Part shown: piece after piece, positions 7,823 through 9,104 of the stretch
How the letters are laid out: each line of letters begins with the position of its first letter
Numbering within the stretch: position 1 is the stretch's first letter
Assembly (NCBI GenBank): GCA_002454845.1
Contig: DKJQ01000081.1
Location: 1 to 9,104, forward strand
DNA from: Ignavibacteria bacterium UBA6688
Lineage (GTDB): Bacteria; Bacteroidota; Ignavibacteria; UBA10030
Length of the DNA stretch: 9,104 nt
Reading direction: 5' to 3'
Notes under the pieces: generated by a model
Told to the model about the DNA's origin: nothing
Database searches by the model: none
Seen by the model: the letters and a program-made list of their open reading frames with translations, nothing else
Program-made: the position numbers and the translations under genes

Positions 7823-7850
7823 TCGACAGAAACACGGGTGTGGTGCCGCA

Positions 7851-7897
7851 GAAAAGAAAAACCACTCCCATGGAACATCAGATCCCCGGAAGTGGTT
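7851..7897 (-). terminator. Rho-independent terminator of the TPR gene
   Basis: Read on the minus strand, a 10-bp stem (plus-strand arms AACCACTCCC 7860-7869 and GGAAGTGGTT 7888-7897, with one G-U pair) encloses an 18-base loop and is followed by TTTTCTTTT. It begins 40 bases after the TPR stop codon, so it should separate the tRNA/TPR unit from the signalling operon. The large loop is a mild weakness. Confidence 0.6.
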
Positions 7898-7936
7898 GAT
7901 ATGCGGTGCTGGAGGCGTCCAAGTAGGCAGAGCGAC

Positions 7937-8626
7937 TTAGGAACTTGCCTCGGCAATATACCGATCGATCTCCCGCACATAGGAGGAGGTGGGGTAATCC
8001 CTCTTCAACAATTTGTACAGATCAACCGCCTTCTCCTTATTCCCCGCCTTGACGAAATTCTGCGCTGCGTGCATGATGTGTTCGGCTGCAAGGACACCGC
8101 GCGGATCGTTGAACGCCGCACGTTCAAAATACTCTGCTGCCCTGGCATGATCGGCCTTTACTTCGTAGCAAGCTGCCACACCGGCAAGACCAGAGGAGGA
8201 AAGCATGGGATCATCGACATTCACGTCCAAAAAATATTCGAGAGCTTTGTCATAGTTCCCCTGGGCATAGTATGCGCTCGCCAGGTAGAATGTGGCCAGT
8301 TCCCCGGCGTTGGTTGAGCCGTAGTCGTCGACGATCGCCTGCAACCCGCGAACGTTTTGCTGTGGATTGCCATCGATGGCAAGATCGAAACGGCCTTCAT
8401 CGTACAAACGAATGACCTTCCCCAGCTCGCTTGTTGCTTTTTCATTGTTGGAACGCATGTTATTGACAACGACGACCGCGACAACGGCCACGAGAATAAG
8501 ACCGGTGACGACACTGCTCACCAGTTTCTTATTGTGTTCGTACCACGAGGTCGCCTCGAAGTAGGATGTGACAAGCCTGTCTTCCTTGATTTCCCTCTTG
8601 CTCAATTTCTTTTGCGCTTTCAGCAT
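7937..8626 (-). CDS. Membrane-anchored tetratricopeptide-repeat protein (YfgM-like architecture)
   Basis: Protein of 229 residues with a charged, Lys/Arg-rich N-terminus (1-35), one membrane segment rich in Val/Ala/Leu (about 36-55) and a C-terminal region with TPR-like helical repeats: near 111-134 (YLASAYYAQGNYDKALEYF), 145-173 (AACYEVKADHARAAEYFERA) and 183-212 (AAQNFVKAGNKEKAVDLYKLL). The positive N-terminus predicts an N-in, C-out topology with the repeats in the periplasm. This is the architecture of YfgM-like proteins, which assist envelope protein assembly; a role here is inferred only from architecture. ATG at 8626 is preceded by GGAG with 7 bases of spacing, supporting the start. 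It begins 38 bases after the tRNA-Arg 3' end and may be co-transcribed with it; a terminator follows its stop. Confidence 0.85.
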   Translation of the reverse strand: MLKAQKKLSKREIKEDRLVTSYFEATSWYEHNKKLVSSVVTGLILVAVVAVVVVNNMRSNNEKATSELGKVIRLYDEGRFDLAIDGNPQQNVRGLQAIVDDYGSTNAGELATFYLASAYYAQGNYDKALEYFLDVNVDDPMLSSSGLAGVAACYEVKADHARAAEYFERAAFNDPRGVLAAEHIMHAAQNFVKAGNKEKAVDLYKLLKRDYPTSSYVREIDRYIAEASS

Positions 8627-8664
8627 GAACGAACTCCGTCAACAATGAATGAAGAACGAGTAAT

Positions 8665-8741
8665 TGGTACGCCCGAGGCGATTCGAACGCCTGACCTTTA
8701 GCTCCGGAGGCTAACGCTCTATCCAGCTGAGCTACGGGCGC
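8665..8741 (-). tRNA. tRNA-Arg (anticodon CCG), CCA encoded
   Basis: The cloverleaf folds fully. Acceptor GCGCCCG pairs with CGGGCGU (one terminal G-U). The D stem is GCUC/GAGC, the anticodon stem UUAGC/GCUAA, and the 7-base loop CUCCGGA places CCG at 8705-8707. The variable loop is AGGUC. The T stem AGGCG/CGCCU closes a UUCGAAU loop. The discriminator is A (8668), followed by an encoded CCA (8665-8667). It decodes the arginine codon CGG. Bases 1-13 of this gene are repeated, slightly altered, at 8859-8872. Confidence 0.97.
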
Positions 8742-8817
8742 ATGGTTTAACTAAAATGATTCCTGTCTTCCTTGATCAGATCCCGCCTGAAAGCTGGCGG
8801 GATCCTCAAATTGACTA
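8729..8817. repeat. Direct repeat copy A: tRNA-Arg 5' end plus its leader
   Basis: This 89-base stretch covers tRNA bases 1-13 and about 76 bases upstream of the gene. It is matched by copy B at 8859-8947, also 89 bases long and 130 bases away. The outer 37 bases (8781-8817 against 8911-8947) agree at 30 positions, and the tRNA-side ends agree at 14 of 15 with one base missing in B. The middle is more diverged. Confidence 0.7.
8779..8804. repeat. Perfect 9-bp GC-rich hairpin upstream of tRNA-Arg
   Basis: GATCCCGCC (8779-8787) and GGCGGGATC (8796-8804) are perfect inverted repeats around an 8-base loop. It lies 38-63 bases upstream of the tRNA gene. The equivalent place in copy B (8909-8934) has lost most of the pairing. 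Confidence 0.75.
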
Positions 8818-8857
8818 ACGAGTTAGTTCGCTACGCTCTCTAACTCGTGTCAATTTG
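8807..8857. repeat. 18-bp palindrome between the two direct repeats
   Basis: CAAATTGAC (8807-8815) pairs with GTCAATTTG (8849-8857) and ACGAGTTAG (8818-8826) with CTAACTCGT (8840-8848). Only a two-base TA bulge separates the arms on the left, and the loop is 13 bases. It separates copies A and B of the direct repeat and overlaps the end of A. No T run follows on either strand. Confidence 0.75.
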
Positions 8858-8858
8858 G

Positions 8859-8947
8859 GAGCTACGGCGCATAACTGATTTATACTAATTCACTGACTTC
8901 CCTGTTCATGTCCTGCCTAGAAGCCAACGGGATCCGCAAATTGACTA
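8859..8947. repeat. Direct repeat copy B: truncated tRNA 5' end plus leader
   Basis: The diverged partner of copy A. Its left end, GAGCTACGGCGCAT, is the start of the tRNA-Arg gene with one G lost. The tRNA similarity stops there, at the D arm, where the palindrome ending at 8857 begins. It cannot encode a functional tRNA. Confidence 0.65.
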
Positions 8948-8973
8948 GAAGCCATCTCAAAAACGCCTCGCGA

Positions 8974-9104
8974 GTCATTGCGAGGAGTCCGAGTCCCGTC
9001 GAAGTAAACGAACTCGACGAAATAAACTCCGCGAAGGACGACGAAGCAATCTAAACTGCGAATCTTAGATTGCTTCACCCCGATAAATCGGGGTTCGCAA
9101 TGAC
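8974..9104. repeat. Compound inverted-repeat (MITE-like) element
   Basis: The terminal arms GTCATTGCGA (8974-8983) and TCGCAATGAC (9095-9104) are perfect inverted repeats. Nested inside are three further hairpins: CGTCGA/TCGACG (8997-9002/9014-9019), GAAGCAATCTAA/TTAGATTGCTTC (9043-9054/9065-9076) and ACCCCGAT/ATCGGGGT (9077-9084/9087-9094). There is no open reading frame, so it would be non-autonomous. The termini and the GAAGCAATCT core match a palindrome family seen between genes in many bacteria (from memory). The element may extend past the window edge. Confidence 0.7.

Noticed and set aside
7772..8317. Plus-strand open frame of 181 codons over the operon leader and TPR gene
   Set aside because: It runs through the terminator stem and antisense to the TPR repeats, and no protein features are visible.
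8827..8856. Possible remaining tRNA interior (AGAGCG followed by TAGC on the minus strand) in the palindrome loop, continuing the truncated tRNA copy
   Set aside because: The distance from the D-arm fragment does not fit a tRNA, the match is about 10 bases with a gap, and the same bases are explained by the palindrome.
8665..8872. Phage or island attachment site at the tRNA
   Set aside because: The repeated part is the tRNA 5' end, not the 3' end, the two copies are 130 bases apart with nothing between them, and no integrase is present.
8742..9104. A CRISPR array, suggested by repeated short blocks
   Set aside because: Only two diverged copies of one block exist, there is no regular spacer length, and no cas gene is present.

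Overview
This window carries a compact, entirely minus-strand gene set: in transcription order (right to left) a tRNA-Arg(CCG), a membrane-anchored TPR protein, a four-gene Rsb/SpoIIA-type partner-switching signalling cluster, and leucyl-tRNA synthetase (leuS). Both outer ends are palindromic non-coding DNA. The base composition is balanced to slightly GC-rich. The LeuRS has a core resembling the Bacillus type, plus an insertion of about 50 residues of the kind seen in Bacteroidota LeuRS. With the repeat-rich flanks, this suggests a member of the Bacteroidota/Ignavibacteria/Chlorobi (FCB) neighbourhood, probably from a metagenome. That placement is an inference from memory of families, not a search result.

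Layout. 1-101: a GC-rich hairpin and a weak terminator-like stem downstream of leuS. 102-2675: leuS. 2676-2970: intergenic, with two hairpins and no recognisable gene. 2971-4722: cytoplasmic GAF-GAF-PP2C (SpoIIE/RsbU-type) phosphatase. 4727-5179: RsbW/SpoIIAB-type serine kinase. 5233-5586: STAS-domain anti-sigma-factor antagonist. 5644-7731: membrane-GAF-PP2C phosphatase. 7732-7936: leader holding the terminator of the upstream gene and a possible sigma-54-like promoter. 7937-8626: single-pass TPR protein. 8665-8741: tRNA-Arg(CCG) with encoded CCA. 8742-9104: no gene, but densely structured: a diverged duplication of the tRNA 5' end and its leader, two hairpins, and a compound inverted-repeat element running to the last base.

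How the genes work together (inferred from the families). The two PP2C phosphatases, one membrane-bound and one soluble, would dephosphorylate the STAS protein, and the HATPase kinase would phosphorylate it. Unphosphorylated STAS protein sequesters the kinase and releases whatever the kinase holds, classically a sigma factor. No sigma factor or other target is encoded here, so the output is unknown. The cluster looks like one operon: gaps are 57, 53 and 4 bases, and a good terminator separates it from the TPR gene. leuS and the tRNA/TPR unit look like separate housekeeping neighbours.

I found no mobile-element transposase, CRISPR array or obviously new enzyme system. The most unusual parts are the two-phosphatase, one-switch arrangement and the repeat structure around the tRNA gene.
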